Shown: piece after piece, positions 47,527 through 57,695 of the stretch | Position numbering within the stretch: position 1 is the first letter of the stretch | Layout of the letters: each line of letters opens with the position of its first letter | Assembly: GCF_900129575.1 (NCBI RefSeq) | Contig: NZ_FQWE01000010.1 | Location: 1 to 64,000, forward strand | Direction of reading: 5' to 3' | DNA from: Flavobacterium segetis | Lineage (GTDB): Bacteria; Bacteroidota; Bacteroidia; Flavobacteriales; Flavobacteriaceae | Length of the DNA: 64,000 nucleotides | Program-made: the position numbers and the translations under genes | The notes under the pieces: model-generated | Databases searched by the model: none | Seen by the model: only the letters and a program-made list of their open reading frames with translations | What the model was told of the DNA's origin: nothing

Positions 47527-47561
47527 TACTTTTGCAATCGATCCGTGATACAAATTGTATC
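47527..47561 (+). promoter_or_regulatory. -7 box and palindrome before the small secreted protein
   Basis: TACTTTTG at 47527-47534 fits the -7 consensus. A perfect palindrome GATACAAATTGTATC follows at 47547-47561, flanked by AATCGAT and CGATT that extend the symmetry. It lies in the leader, 20 nt before the ATG at 47581, and could be an operator or an mRNA hairpin. Confidence 0.5.
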
Positions 47562-47580
47562 GATTACAAATACAACCTCT

Positions 47581-47934
47581 ATGAAATATATTTTTTTAAA
47601 AACAAATTATAAAAATCTTGTAAAAGGAATTCTACTTTTTGTTTTTATTGTAGCATCAAATTCAGCTGCGGTTGCACAAACTAGTAAAAATTTAACTGCT
47701 GAAATCGAGGTAAAAACTGAACTAAAAAGTGATAATGTTTCGGTTAATTCTTCATCAGCTAGTATGAATTTTGTAATGTGGTTTATGGGATCCAAACAAA
47801 ATGCTAATAGCAATATTTCATCTGATAGCACAAATACAAAAAAACAAGTGATAATGTCAGGAACAGCGCCAAATCGCTTGTTAATTAAAGCTTTTTTGAA
47901 AAAAGCAATAAACTTGGATAGTATGATTGCGTAA
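47581..47934 (+). CDS. Small secreted protein, unknown (117 aa)
   Basis: From the ATG at 47581; an upstream in-frame start would place extra residues before the signal peptide. A basic N-terminus and hydrophobic helix at about 12-30, with a cleavage-like AVAQ, point to export. The mature part is short, rich in Ser and Asn (SVNSSSASMNF, NSNISSDSTN) and has an APNRLLIKAFLKKAINLD amphipathic end. No family recognised. Own promoter-like site and terminator. Confidence 0.7.
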   Translation: MKYIFLKTNYKNLVKGILLFVFIVASNSAAVAQTSKNLTAEIEVKTELKSDNVSVNSSSASMNFVMWFMGSKQNANSNISSDSTNTKKQVIMSGTAPNRLLIKAFLKKAINLDSMIA

Positions 47935-47954
47935 TCAATCTGAAATATATAAAA

Positions 47955-47987
47955 AAACGCTAATTAAAATAATTAGCGTTTTTTTTA
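47955..47987 (+). terminator. Terminator after the small secreted protein
   Basis: AAACGCTAATT/AATTAGCGTTT stem with a 5-nt loop and a T run, 21 nt after the stop. Confidence 0.92.
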
Positions 47988-48066
47988 TGTTTTGTAAGTT
48001 CAAATTATCATTGTAAGATATAAGTTTATAATACGCTGCTTTTACATAAAAGCAGCGAACTTTTGC

Positions 48067-49656
48067 TTACTCGAACTCAGAAGTAAAAAATAACTTCACA
48101 TTTGGATATTTGTTTTGAGTCATTTGAATTGTAAAATCCGAATCTGCTAAAAATACAAGTTGACCGTACTTGTCATGTGCTAGGAATTTCTGTTTGATAC
48201 GTCTAAATTCTTTAAACTCATCACTTTTTGGATCATTTGGTTTTACCCAGCAAGCTTTATGAACTGGAAAATTTTCATAGGTACATTTTGCGCCGTATTC
48301 GTGCTCAAGACGATACTGAATAACTTCATACTGAAGTGCACCTACTGTGCCTATAATTTTTCTATTATTCATTTCAAGCGTAAATAACTGCGCAACACCT
48401 TCGTCCATCAACTGGTCAACACCCTTATCGAGCTGTTTTGCTTTCATTGGATCAGCATTATTTATATATCTGAAATGTTCTGGAGAAAAACTCGGAATTC
48501 CTTTGAAACTCATTATTTCTCCTTCAGTTAGCGTATCACCAATTTTGAAATTCCCCGTATCATGTAAACCAACAATATCTCCGGGATAGGAAATGTCTAC
48601 TATTTCTTTTTTTTCTGCAAAAAAAGCATTAGGACTCGAAAATTTTAAATTCTTTTTTTGACGAACATGGTAATAAGGTTTATTTCTTTCGAAAGTTCCT
48701 GAAACTATTTTTATAAATGCTAGTCGGTCTCTATGTTTAGGATCCATATTAGCGTGTATTTTAAAAACAAATCCGGTCATTTTCTCCTCTTTAGGATCAA
48801 CTAATCTTGTCTCTGAATCTTTAGGACGAGGAGACGGAGCAATTTGTACGAAGCAATCTAATAATTCGCGAACACCAAAATTATTTAAAGCTGAACCAAA
48901 AAATACAGGTTGCAATTTGCCGTCTAAGTATTCTTGACGATCAAATTTTGGATATACTTCATCTATTAATTCTAGTTCGCTTCGTAAGGTGTCAGCAGGC
49001 TTTTGACCTATTATCTTTTCTAATTCTGGATTTTTAACATCAGAAAAAGCGATTGTCTCTTCAATATTTTTTCTACTATCTCCACTAAAAATATTGATAT
49101 TTTGTTCCCATAAATTATATATTCCCTGAAAATCATAGCCCATTCCTATTGGAAAACTCAAAGGTGTGACTCTTAACCCTAATTTTTGTTCTACTTCGTC
49201 CATTAAATCAAAGGCATCTTTTCCTTCTCTATCTAATTTATTAATAAAAACAATGATAGGAATTTTTCTCATTCTACAAACAGCAACTAATTTTTCTGTT
49301 TGCTCTTCTACACCTTTCGCAACATCAATTACTACAATAACACTGTCAACGGCAGTCAAAGTTCTAAAAGTATCCTCAGCAAAGTCCTTATGTCCTGGAG
49401 TATCTAGAATATTTATTTTTTTATCTCTATAGTTAAACGCTAAAACAGAAGTCGAAACAGAAATACCTCTCTGTCTCTCAATTTCCATAAAGTCACTAGT
49501 TGCTCCTTTTTTTATTTTATTGTTTTTTACAGCTCCAGCCTCTTGAATCGCACCTCCAAAAAGAAGTAATTTTTCTGTTAATGTGGTTTTCCCGGCATCA
49601 GGATGTGAAATAATCCCGAAAGTTCTTCTGCGTTGTATTTCTTCTAAAAAGCTCAT
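48067..49656 (-). CDS. prfC: Peptide chain release factor 3
   Basis: 529 aa, the normal RF3 length. GTPase motifs SHPDAGKTT at 17-25, DTPGHKDF near 86-93 and NKLD near 140-143; C-terminal RF3 domain with LQYEVIQYRLEHEYGAKC. It recycles RF1/RF2 from the ribosome after termination. Monocistronic by context. Confidence 0.97.
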   Translation of the reverse strand: MSFLEEIQRRRTFGIISHPDAGKTTLTEKLLLFGGAIQEAGAVKNNKIKKGATSDFMEIERQRGISVSTSVLAFNYRDKKINILDTPGHKDFAEDTFRTLTAVDSVIVVIDVAKGVEEQTEKLVAVCRMRKIPIIVFINKLDREGKDAFDLMDEVEQKLGLRVTPLSFPIGMGYDFQGIYNLWEQNINIFSGDSRKNIEETIAFSDVKNPELEKIIGQKPADTLRSELELIDEVYPKFDRQEYLDGKLQPVFFGSALNNFGVRELLDCFVQIAPSPRPKDSETRLVDPKEEKMTGFVFKIHANMDPKHRDRLAFIKIVSGTFERNKPYYHVRQKKNLKFSSPNAFFAEKKEIVDISYPGDIVGLHDTGNFKIGDTLTEGEIMSFKGIPSFSPEHFRYINNADPMKAKQLDKGVDQLMDEGVAQLFTLEMNNRKIIGTVGALQYEVIQYRLEHEYGAKCTYENFPVHKACWVKPNDPKSDEFKEFRRIKQKFLAHDKYGQLVFLADSDFTIQMTQNKYPNVKLFFTSEFE

Positions 49657-49740
49657 ATATGTTTAAATAGTTTGTAAAAGTACTATTTATAAACGCCAAT
49701 TAAAAAATATTGTCAGGTCTAAATTAGACCAAATATGATT

Positions 49741-49812
49741 TACAATTAAATCATATCAGCTTAATTGTAATCGAGAAAGATTTTAAAATAAAGGCTGTCT
49801 TTTCAGACAGCC
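49741..49812 (-). terminator. Terminator of the alpha-amylase gene with a second hairpin
   Basis: GGCTGTCT/AGACAGCC stem (49793-49812) lies just after the amylase stop and is followed on the minus strand by a T-rich run. A second inverted repeat, TACAATTAA/TTAATTGTA at 49741-49769, lies beyond it toward prfC and may be part of the prfC leader. Confidence 0.7.
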
Positions 49813-49828
49813 GATTTAAAGTAGTAAT

Positions 49829-51271
49829 TTACATATTGACGGACCAAATGGAATATCCATTTGGAGGACACTGAATTTTAACCCATTTATCGCTTTGCGT
49901 CGTTGGAGTCCATGAGGAGTTACCAGTAAAATCTTTAATATTAGCATTTATCCAATTCGTTTGTATCCATCTTTCTTGCCATGTTGAAGAATTATTTATA
50001 TAAACCACTAATCCAGGATTTCCATTATAACCATTTCGTCTAGCGATGTATTCATCATTATCTGTATATAAAATAGAAGTTGTTCCTGTTCCTTTATTAT
50101 TGTGAATCCAAATTAGATTATCTAATTTCGTTTTATTCAACCATTCTTCATAATCTCTATAAAAAATTGTTGGATACCCTTCATGCGTTAAAATATAAGC
50201 ATAAGCCAATTCCTTTTTCGAAATTTCATCAGTGTCATGATTGGATACGAATGTGACTGCTTTATATGGATTTCTTTTCCACATCATATCGTCATTTAGA
50301 ACATTTAGATTATTTCCGTCAAACGCATCGTTCATTTTGTAATAACATGCAAAATCAAAAACCGAACTGTTGGCAGCATTTGCCCAATCGTTCAATATGT
50401 TTACATTAGAATCCCATAACTCACCAACGGAGAAACCGCCCACGTTTGCATTCCAATCATTAATTACCCATGGGGCAAAACCTTTAACGTAGTCAAATCT
50501 CCATCCATCAAATTTCATTGTGTTTTTATAATATTTTCCCACTCCATCTGCTCTTTTCCAAAGCCAATCTTGAACATTTGGGACTACATGCGCTAAATCA
50601 GGGAAACCGCCAAAAGCGCCTTCATCATTATTTCCATAGGCGTTTTTATAAAAATCAGCACTAGTTCTTTTGAACTTTCCTGAAGCCACGTTTGTAAAGT
50701 TGGTATAAGTTTGCGTTCCTGTAAATGGATTATTTTCCAGTTGACCACCGCTATTATGATTTAAAACCATATCAGCATAAACTTGCATATTCTCAGAGTG
50801 TACTTTTGTTATCAGGCTTTCGAGTTCCGTGCGAGAACCAAATCTAGTTTCAACAGTTCCATTTTGATTAAAATTTCCAAAATCAAAATAATCCGTTGGA
50901 TCATATCCCATTGAGAAAGGTCCGTTCTGTGCCTTTGATACTGGAGGAAGCCAAATTGAACCTATTCCCGCATTTGACCAAGCAGTTATTTTACCTTTTA
51001 TAATATTCCACCAATTTCCACCCGCAGGAACATCCCAATAAAAAGCTTGCATCATCACTCCGCCGCCTGGATTTGTTGCGTATCTTCCATTTGTAGAATT
51101 GGCTGATTTCCCCGTGCTAAATGGTTTTCCATCATGATTTGTTACATTAATAACTTTAAACTGGGTAGCTGCCACAACTGAATCAGCGGTTAAATCGTCA
51201 GTCGAATTGCATGAATACAGTCCAACTAATAAAGCTGATAATAGATACTTTTTAAAATTTTGATTTTTCAT
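49829..51271 (-). CDS. Alpha-amylase, GH13, lipoprotein
   Basis: 480 aa. Lipoprotein signal with the lipobox Cys21 (LYSC). GH13 regions: VYADMVLNHN near 163-172, GWRFDYVKGF with the nucleophile Asp near 255, GELWD with the acid/base Glu near 278 and FVSNHDTDE near 338-346, followed by a beta-sandwich end. It cleaves internal alpha-1,4 bonds of starch or glycogen at the cell surface. Standalone: no SusCD or regulator lies within several kb, and the SusCD of this window is more than 30 kb away. Confidence 0.92.
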   Translation of the reverse strand: MKNQNFKKYLLSALLVGLYSCNSTDDLTADSVVAATQFKVINVTNHDGKPFSTGKSANSTNGRYATNPGGGVMMQAFYWDVPAGGNWWNIIKGKITAWSNAGIGSIWLPPVSKAQNGPFSMGYDPTDYFDFGNFNQNGTVETRFGSRTELESLITKVHSENMQVYADMVLNHNSGGQLENNPFTGTQTYTNFTNVASGKFKRTSADFYKNAYGNNDEGAFGGFPDLAHVVPNVQDWLWKRADGVGKYYKNTMKFDGWRFDYVKGFAPWVINDWNANVGGFSVGELWDSNVNILNDWANAANSSVFDFACYYKMNDAFDGNNLNVLNDDMMWKRNPYKAVTFVSNHDTDEISKKELAYAYILTHEGYPTIFYRDYEEWLNKTKLDNLIWIHNNKGTGTTSILYTDNDEYIARRNGYNGNPGLVVYINNSSTWQERWIQTNWINANIKDFTGNSSWTPTTQSDKWVKIQCPPNGYSIWSVNM

Positions 51272-52000
51272 AATTAGAATAAATTTGGTTAAGTAATAGA
51301 TTTGGTAAAAAAATCGATATCAAAAAATAATTTTGAGTAGGAGGGCTATTTGCTAAGAGCAAAAAATGAGCATATTAGTTATTATAAATTTAGTTTTATG
51401 ATTAATTTGTTGCTAATAAATTGCTGATTTAGCTAATTTAGATAAATTTTGGGGTGATCCTGAGTATACTTTTTTTAATCTTAGACGAAAACGTTGTAGT
51501 GTTTACAACTTTTAAAACATGATGCTTATTACCAGAAATATAGCGCAAGAAAACCGATGTGCTTTTTGCTTTATAGGCTTGTCATGATACTAAACTACAT
51601 CCATTTGAATACTAAAAAGATAAAAATTAGTGACTTGTCAAAATAGAAGCGACTTAAAGAGTACTAAAATTGGGATTTAATAATTAAGGATTTAATTCTT
51701 GACCATTAGCGTCTGGTTTTGATAAGATATTATAAATTGAATAATAGACTCTATAAGAGCGTTAATAATTTTTTGTTAATAGTAAAGAGTAAAGTTGTAT
51801 AATGTAATTGAATTACTATTTTTGTTTGCAACAAATTTTAAAATAGCACTATAATCAAAGAATGTTCTCCATTATTTTTGATTTTGAAAATTGTATATTT
51901 GCAAAATTAAAAACGAAAAATAACGTTTAATACAATTAAACTCAAAAAAGTTTTTTCAAAGCACTTGATTAAAGAAATATTATCAATAAATAACTTACTA
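51272..52000. promoter_or_regulatory. Long divergent gap with a candidate -7 box
   Basis: About 730 bp between the divergent amylase and PPIase genes, without a supported gene. TATATTTG at 51894-51901 fits the -7 consensus for the PPIase gene, with the ATG about 100 nt on. Nothing else recognised. Confidence 0.4.
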
Positions 52001-53410
52001 ATGAAATTCAGTAATAATAGAATTGCGCTTACCTTTTTTCTTTTGATTTTTACAAGTTTTATAACAAGTGCTCAAGAAATTATTAAAGATTCAGTTATAG
52101 CTCCCATTGTTAAAAAACAAACTTTCGGAAAATTAAAAATTGATGGCGTAATTGCTACTGTTGGAGATTTTATTATTCTAGATTCTGATATAGACAAGTC
52201 GTTTCTTGAAATATCTGCTCAAGGTGGTTCGGTAAAGGATATCACTAGATGTCAAATGCTAGGAAAACTTTTAGAAGATAAATTGTATGCGCATCAGGCT
52301 ATTCAAGATAGCATTGTTGTAACTGATTCAGAAGTAAAGGGGATGATGGAAGAACGTTTAGGATATATGATTGACCAAATAGGTTCGATGGAAAAAGTAA
52401 TTCAATATTACAAAAAAGATACTGAGGAAGAGTTTAGAACTTACTTTTCTGACATATTAAAGGAAGGCAAGTTAACCTCGGAAATGCAAAAAAAGATTGT
52501 TGACGCGGTTGAAATTACTCCAGAAGAAGTTCGTAATTATTTCAAAACTATTCCTAAAACTGATTTGCCAACTTTTGGTGTTGAATTAGAAGTTGCTCAA
52601 ATTGTAGTTGAGCCAAAAGTTTCAGAGGCTGATAAGCAAAAAGTTATTGATCGACTAAATGGTTTTAAGAAAGAAATAGAAGACGGTTCTAGTTTTTCAA
52701 CAAAAGCAGTTTTGTATTCACAAGATCCAGGTTCGCGAGCAAACGGTGGTTTTTATAAAATGAATCGTAAAACTCCTTTCGTAAAAGAGTTTAAAGATGT
52801 CGCTTTTAGTTTGGCTGAAGGAGAGATATCAGCACCTTTTGAAACAACCTTTGGTTTTCATATTATTTATATAGAGAAAATTAAAGGCCAAGAAGTTGAG
52901 TTACGACATATATTATTATCTCCTACAGTTACTGAGGAGTCGTTAAATGAAGCCAAAGAAAAGATTAATTTAATTAGAAAGAGAATTGAAGATAAAGAAT
53001 TGACTTTTGCGGAAGCGGCAAGATCGTTATCAGATGAAAAGGAAACAAGAGCTAATGGCGGAGCGTTAATCAACCCACAAACTCAAGATACACGCTTTGA
53101 GTTAACTAAAATGGATCCTAAATTTTACGGTCAGGTATCTAATTTAAAAACCAATGAAATCTCTGATCCAATATTAGAACAAACAGAAGAAGGAAAGAAG
53201 AAATTCAAATTAGTTACTGTTACCAATAGAATCGATGAGCACACAGCTGATTATGGAAAGGATTATATTAAAATCAAAGATCTAGCTTTAAAAAGCAAAC
53301 GTATTACTGCAATAGGTAAGTGGTTTGACGAGAAAATTAAGGAAACTTATATTAAAATTATTGGTGAATATAGAGATTGCGATTTTACAAACAACTGGTT
53401 AAAAAAGTAG
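52001..53410 (+). CDS. SurA-like periplasmic peptidylprolyl isomerase
   Basis: 469 aa from the ATG at 52001; the longer TTG frame would put residues before the signal peptide (1-24, ending TSAQ). N-terminal SurA-type helical part, then two parvulin domains: one near 195-290 with SQDPGSRANGGFYKMNRK and GFHIIYIEK, one near 300-400 with ANGGALINPQTQDTRFE. It acts as chaperone/PPIase for outer membrane proteins in the periplasm. Followed by a MoxR gene. Confidence 0.9.
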   Translation: MKFSNNRIALTFFLLIFTSFITSAQEIIKDSVIAPIVKKQTFGKLKIDGVIATVGDFIILDSDIDKSFLEISAQGGSVKDITRCQMLGKLLEDKLYAHQAIQDSIVVTDSEVKGMMEERLGYMIDQIGSMEKVIQYYKKDTEEEFRTYFSDILKEGKLTSEMQKKIVDAVEITPEEVRNYFKTIPKTDLPTFGVELEVAQIVVEPKVSEADKQKVIDRLNGFKKEIEDGSSFSTKAVLYSQDPGSRANGGFYKMNRKTPFVKEFKDVAFSLAEGEISAPFETTFGFHIIYIEKIKGQEVELRHILLSPTVTEESLNEAKEKINLIRKRIEDKELTFAEAARSLSDEKETRANGGALINPQTQDTRFELTKMDPKFYGQVSNLKTNEISDPILEQTEEGKKKFKLVTVTNRIDEHTADYGKDYIKIKDLALKSKRITAIGKWFDEKIKETYIKIIGEYRDCDFTNNWLKK

Positions 53411-53523
53411 TTTTTTTTTATTAGAAGAATAGAATAGTGGTAAAAATATTTTTTAAATAAGTATAAAGAGTTAGTTTTATGATTTCATAATTCTAGCTCT
53501 TTTTAATTTTAAATCCATCATAA

Positions 53524-54477
53524 ATGTCAGACGTAGCAGCAATACAAAATCTAGTTCAGAAGCGGCTTGAGCTAAAAAACGAAATCGCAAAAGTCATTGT
53601 TGGACAAGATGCAGTAGTTGATCAAATTGTACTCTGTATATTTTCAGGTGGTCATGCTTTGTTAGTAGGTGTTCCAGGATTGGCTAAAACATTATTAGTG
53701 AATACGCTCGCTAAAGCACTTGGATTAGATTTTAAAAGAATTCAATTCACGCCAGATTTAATGCCTTCGGATATTCTTGGAAGTGAAATTCTAGATGAAA
53801 GTCGAAATTTTAAATTTATTAAAGGACCTATATTTTCTAATATAGTTTTAGCAGACGAAATAAATAGGACACCTCCAAAAACCCAGGCCGCTTTACTTGA
53901 AGCTATGCAAGAGCGATCCGTTACTATTGCCGGCGAAAATTACAAGTTAGATTTACCTTATTTTGTTTTAGCTACGCAAAACCCTATTGAGCAAGAAGGG
54001 ACGTATCCTTTACCGGAAGCGCAGTTAGATCGATTTATGTTTGCCATAAAATTAGAATATCCGTCCTTTGAGGAAGAGGTACTTGTGGTAAAACGTACCA
54101 CATCTGACATAAAATCTACTACAAATCCATTATTTACCGCACAAGAGATTATCGATTTCCAACATTTAATTCGTCGAATTCCTATAGCGGATAATGTCAT
54201 TGAGTATGCGGTTACTCTAGTCAGCAAAACGCGACCCGATAATCCGTTGTCTAATGAATTTATTAAAAATTATCTAGACTGGGGTGCAGGACCAAGAGCT
54301 TCTCAAAATTTAATATTAGCAGCTAAAGCTAATGCAGCTTTTAATGGGAAATTTTCTCCAGATATTGAGGATGTAAAAGCTGTTGCAATTGGAATTTTAC
54401 GTCATCGAATCATTAAAAATTACAAAGCAGATGCAGAGGGAATTACTGAGGAAATGATTATTACTAAGTTACTTTAA
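53524..54477 (+). CDS. MoxR family AAA+ ATPase
   Basis: 317 aa. Walker A GVPGLAKT near 44-51, Walker B LADEINRTPPKTQAALLEAMQE near 107-128, sensor region ATQNPIEQEGTYPLPEAQLDRF. MoxR ATPases help assemble or activate partner proteins with VWA domains. The usual DUF58/VWA partner genes do not follow here; an aconitase gene does, 325 nt later. Confidence 0.93.
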   Translation: MSDVAAIQNLVQKRLELKNEIAKVIVGQDAVVDQIVLCIFSGGHALLVGVPGLAKTLLVNTLAKALGLDFKRIQFTPDLMPSDILGSEILDESRNFKFIKGPIFSNIVLADEINRTPPKTQAALLEAMQERSVTIAGENYKLDLPYFVLATQNPIEQEGTYPLPEAQLDRFMFAIKLEYPSFEEEVLVVKRTTSDIKSTTNPLFTAQEIIDFQHLIRRIPIADNVIEYAVTLVSKTRPDNPLSNEFIKNYLDWGAGPRASQNLILAAKANAAFNGKFSPDIEDVKAVAIGILRHRIIKNYKADAEGITEEMIITKLL

Positions 54478-54802
54478 TACTTTCGAATTCTGTTCTTGTA
54501 AATGAATGAAATTAAAAATCGTTTTATATTTTTTTTCCAAATGATTAAATTTCATTTTTTTCTGAAAAACTAAATTTAAATTATTAAATATTCTAAATGA
54601 TATTAAAATTTTGATGATTTTATAAATTTGGGCTTGCAAATTAGTTACTGATGATTAGAATCTTTTTTACAACTACATTAATTAAATTCTTTTTAATACC
54701 GCGCTAATTCGCTAGTTTTGCGACGCAAAAAATAGAAAGCTATTTTGTTTTCTATTTTGCAGAATAAAAAAACAAACCGTCATTAACATTGAAAATACTT
54801 CT
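54478..54802. promoter_or_regulatory. Gap before acnB with a -7 box
   Basis: 325 bp without a gene. TAGTTTTG at 54713-54720 fits the -7 consensus. An imperfect AAAATAGAAAGC/GCTATTTT-like hairpin lies near 54727-54765 in the leader. Confidence 0.4.
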
Positions 54803-57577
54803 ATGATGAACATTTATAACGATTATCTTAAGGAAATCGAAGAAAGAAAAATTCAGGGTCTTCACCCAAAGCCGATTGATGGTGCTGAGTTATTAAGCGA
54901 AATCATTGCCCAGATAAAAGATTTAGAGAATGAAAATAGACAAGATTCGCTACGATTCTTTATTTATCACACGGTGCCAGGAACTACTGGAGCTGCTGCT
55001 ATTAAAGCTAAATTTTTGAAAGAAATCATAACCGCTAAAGCTGTTGTGGAAGAAATCACAAAAACTTTTGCTTTTGAATTACTATCACACATGAAAGGTG
55101 GGCGTTCTATTGAGGTGTTACTCGATTTAGCTTTAGGTAATGATAGTATAATTGCAAAACAAGCTTCGGAAGTTCTTAAAACACAGGTTTTTCTTTATGA
55201 TGCTGATACCAATCGTTTAGAAGCAGCATATAAGAGTGGTAATGAAATTGCAGAGGAAATCCTAGAAAGCTATGCTAAGGCAGAGTTTTTTACTAAGCTT
55301 CCTCAGGTTATAGAGGAAATTAAGATAGTTACTTTTGTAGCTGGTGAAGGCGATATTTCTACTGATTTATTATCGCCAGGAAACCAAGCGCATTCGCGAT
55401 CTGATCGAGAACTTCACGGAAAATGTTTGATTTCTTCAGAAGCTCAAGAAAAAATCCAAGCTTTAGCAGCAGAGCATCCTGATAAAACTGTAATGTTAAT
55501 TGCTGAAAAAGGAACTATGGGTGTAGGCTCATCCAGAATGTCAGGTGTGAATAATGTAGCACTTTGGACAGGAAAAAAAGCAAGTCCGTACGTGCCATTT
55601 ATCAATATCGCTCCGATTGTTGCGGGAACTAATGGTATTTCTCCTATTTTTCTTACTACTGTGGATGTTACAGGCGGAATTGGACTTGATCTTAAAAACT
55701 GGGTTAAAAAATTGGATAAAAATGGTGATGCTATTCGTAATGAAAATGGAGATCCTTTTCTAGAAGAAGTTTATTCTGTTGCAACAGGTACAGTTTTAAC
55801 AATAAATACAAGGACAAAAAAGCTTTATAAGGATAACAAAGAATTAATTGATATTTCGAAGGCTCTCACTCCTCAGAAAATGGAGTTCATCAAAGCTGGT
55901 GGTTCTTACGCAATTGTTTTTGGTAAAAAACTTCAAACTTTTGCATCTAAAACTCTAGGAATTGATACCATTCCCGTTTTTGCTCCGTCAAAAGAGGTTT
56001 CAATCGATGGACAAGGCTTAACAGCAGTTGAAAAAATATTTAATAAAAATGCAGTTGGAACTACGCCTGGTAAGATTTTACATGCTGGTTCTGATGTTCG
56101 TGTTACCGTTAACATTGTAGGATCACAAGATACCACTGGATTAATGACTTCTCAGGAATTAGAGTCGATGGCAGCAACTGTGATTTCGCCAATAGTTGAT
56201 GGTGCATATCAATCTGGTTGTCATACAGCATCAGTTTGGGATAATAAATCCAAAGCAAATATTCCGAGATTAATGAAATTTATGAACGATTTCGGGTTGA
56301 TAACTGCACGTGACCCAAAAGGGGTTTACCACGCAATGACGGATGTGATTCACAAAGTGCTTAATGATATTACTATCGATGAGTGGGCTATTATTATTGG
56401 TGGTGACTCGCATACAAGAATGTCTAAAGGTGTTGCTTTTGGCGCAGACTCAGGGACTGTTGCTCTTGCACTTGCTACAGGTGAGGCTTCAATGCCAATT
56501 CCAGAATCAGTAAAAGTTACTTTCAAAGGAGAGATGAAAACATATATGGATTTCCGTGATGTGGTTCATGCCACTCAATCTCAGATGTTGAAACAATTTG
56601 GTGGAGAAAATGTTTTTCAAGGCCGAATAATCGAAGTTCATATAGGAACACTGAATGCAGATCAGGCTTTTACTTTTACAGATTGGACTGCAGAAATGAA
56701 AGCAAAAGCTTCTATTTGTATTTCTGAAGATGACACTTTAATTGAGTCTTTAGAGATAGCTAAAGGAAGAATCCAGATTATGATTAATAAGGGCATGGAT
56801 AATCACAAACAAGTGCTACAAGGACTTATAAATAGAGCGAATCACAGAATCGATGAAATCAGATCAGGTGCGAAACCAGCTTTAACTCCGGATGCAAATG
56901 CTAAGTACTATGCAGAGGTGGTTATTGATCTTGATGTCATTGCAGAACCTATGATTGCTGATCCTGACGTTAATAATAGTGATGTCTCAAAACGATATAC
57001 ACATGATACAATCAGACCATTGTCATTTTATGGTGGTGTTAAAAAAGTAGATCTTGGTTTTGTTGGTTCTTGCATGGTACATAAAGGAGATTTAAAAATT
57101 CTTTCTCAAATGTTAAAAAATATAGATGCGCAATATGGCAAAGTTGAGTTTAAAGCGCCGCTTGTAGTAGCACCACCGACTTACAACATTGTTGATGAAT
57201 TAAAAGCCGAAGGAGATTGGGAAGTTTTACAAAAATATTCTGGCTTTGAATTTGACGATAATGATCCAAAATCAGTAGCCCGCACTGGTTATGAAAATAT
57301 TCTATATCTAGAACGTCCTGGCTGTAATTTATGTATGGGTAATCAGGAAAAAGCAGCAAAAGGGGATACAGTAATGGCCACTTCTACACGTCTTTTCCAA
57401 GGAAGAGTTGTTGAAGATACGGAAGGTAAAAAAGGAGAGTCTTTACTTTCATCAACGCCTGTCGTTGTACTATCTACAATTTTAGGAAGAACACCTACTA
57501 TTGAAGAATATAAAGCTGCGGTAAAAGGAATTAATCTTACTCAATTTGCACCTTCTCACAAATTGTTAGTAAAATAA
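54803..57577 (+). CDS. acnB: Aconitate hydratase B / 2-methylisocitrate dehydratase
   Basis: 924 aa, AcnB type with N-terminal HEAT-like domain (about 1-160) and swivelling domain before the core. Iron-sulfur ligands: Cys in VGSCMVHKGDL and the pair in RPGCNLCMGNQ. Interconverts citrate and isocitrate in the TCA cycle. It is directly followed by a second, unrelated-looking aconitase of the mitochondrial type. Confidence 0.95.
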   Translation: MMNIYNDYLKEIEERKIQGLHPKPIDGAELLSEIIAQIKDLENENRQDSLRFFIYHTVPGTTGAAAIKAKFLKEIITAKAVVEEITKTFAFELLSHMKGGRSIEVLLDLALGNDSIIAKQASEVLKTQVFLYDADTNRLEAAYKSGNEIAEEILESYAKAEFFTKLPQVIEEIKIVTFVAGEGDISTDLLSPGNQAHSRSDRELHGKCLISSEAQEKIQALAAEHPDKTVMLIAEKGTMGVGSSRMSGVNNVALWTGKKASPYVPFINIAPIVAGTNGISPIFLTTVDVTGGIGLDLKNWVKKLDKNGDAIRNENGDPFLEEVYSVATGTVLTINTRTKKLYKDNKELIDISKALTPQKMEFIKAGGSYAIVFGKKLQTFASKTLGIDTIPVFAPSKEVSIDGQGLTAVEKIFNKNAVGTTPGKILHAGSDVRVTVNIVGSQDTTGLMTSQELESMAATVISPIVDGAYQSGCHTASVWDNKSKANIPRLMKFMNDFGLITARDPKGVYHAMTDVIHKVLNDITIDEWAIIIGGDSHTRMSKGVAFGADSGTVALALATGEASMPIPESVKVTFKGEMKTYMDFRDVVHATQSQMLKQFGGENVFQGRIIEVHIGTLNADQAFTFTDWTAEMKAKASICISEDDTLIESLEIAKGRIQIMINKGMDNHKQVLQGLINRANHRIDEIRSGAKPALTPDANAKYYAEVVIDLDVIAEPMIADPDVNNSDVSKRYTHDTIRPLSFYGGVKKVDLGFVGSCMVHKGDLKILSQMLKNIDAQYGKVEFKAPLVVAPPTYNIVDELKAEGDWEVLQKYSGFEFDDNDPKSVARTGYENILYLERPGCNLCMGNQEKAAKGDTVMATSTRLFQGRVVEDTEGKKGESLLSSTPVVVLSTILGRTPTIEEYKAAVKGINLTQFAPSHKLLVK

Positions 57578-57603
57578 TCGTACGGTTAAATACACGTAAA
57601 TTG

Positions 57604-57633
57604 AAAGCCTGAGTAATTTACTCAGGCTTTTTT
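57604..57633 (+). terminator. Terminator after acnB
   Basis: AAAGCCTGAGTAA/TTACTCAGGCTTT, 13 pairs with almost no loop, then T residues; separates the two aconitase genes. Confidence 0.9.
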
Positions 57634-57695
57634 ATTAGTAATTATTCGATTTTTTGTACCTTGTGTGATCATAAACAAATAATTTATTTAACACT

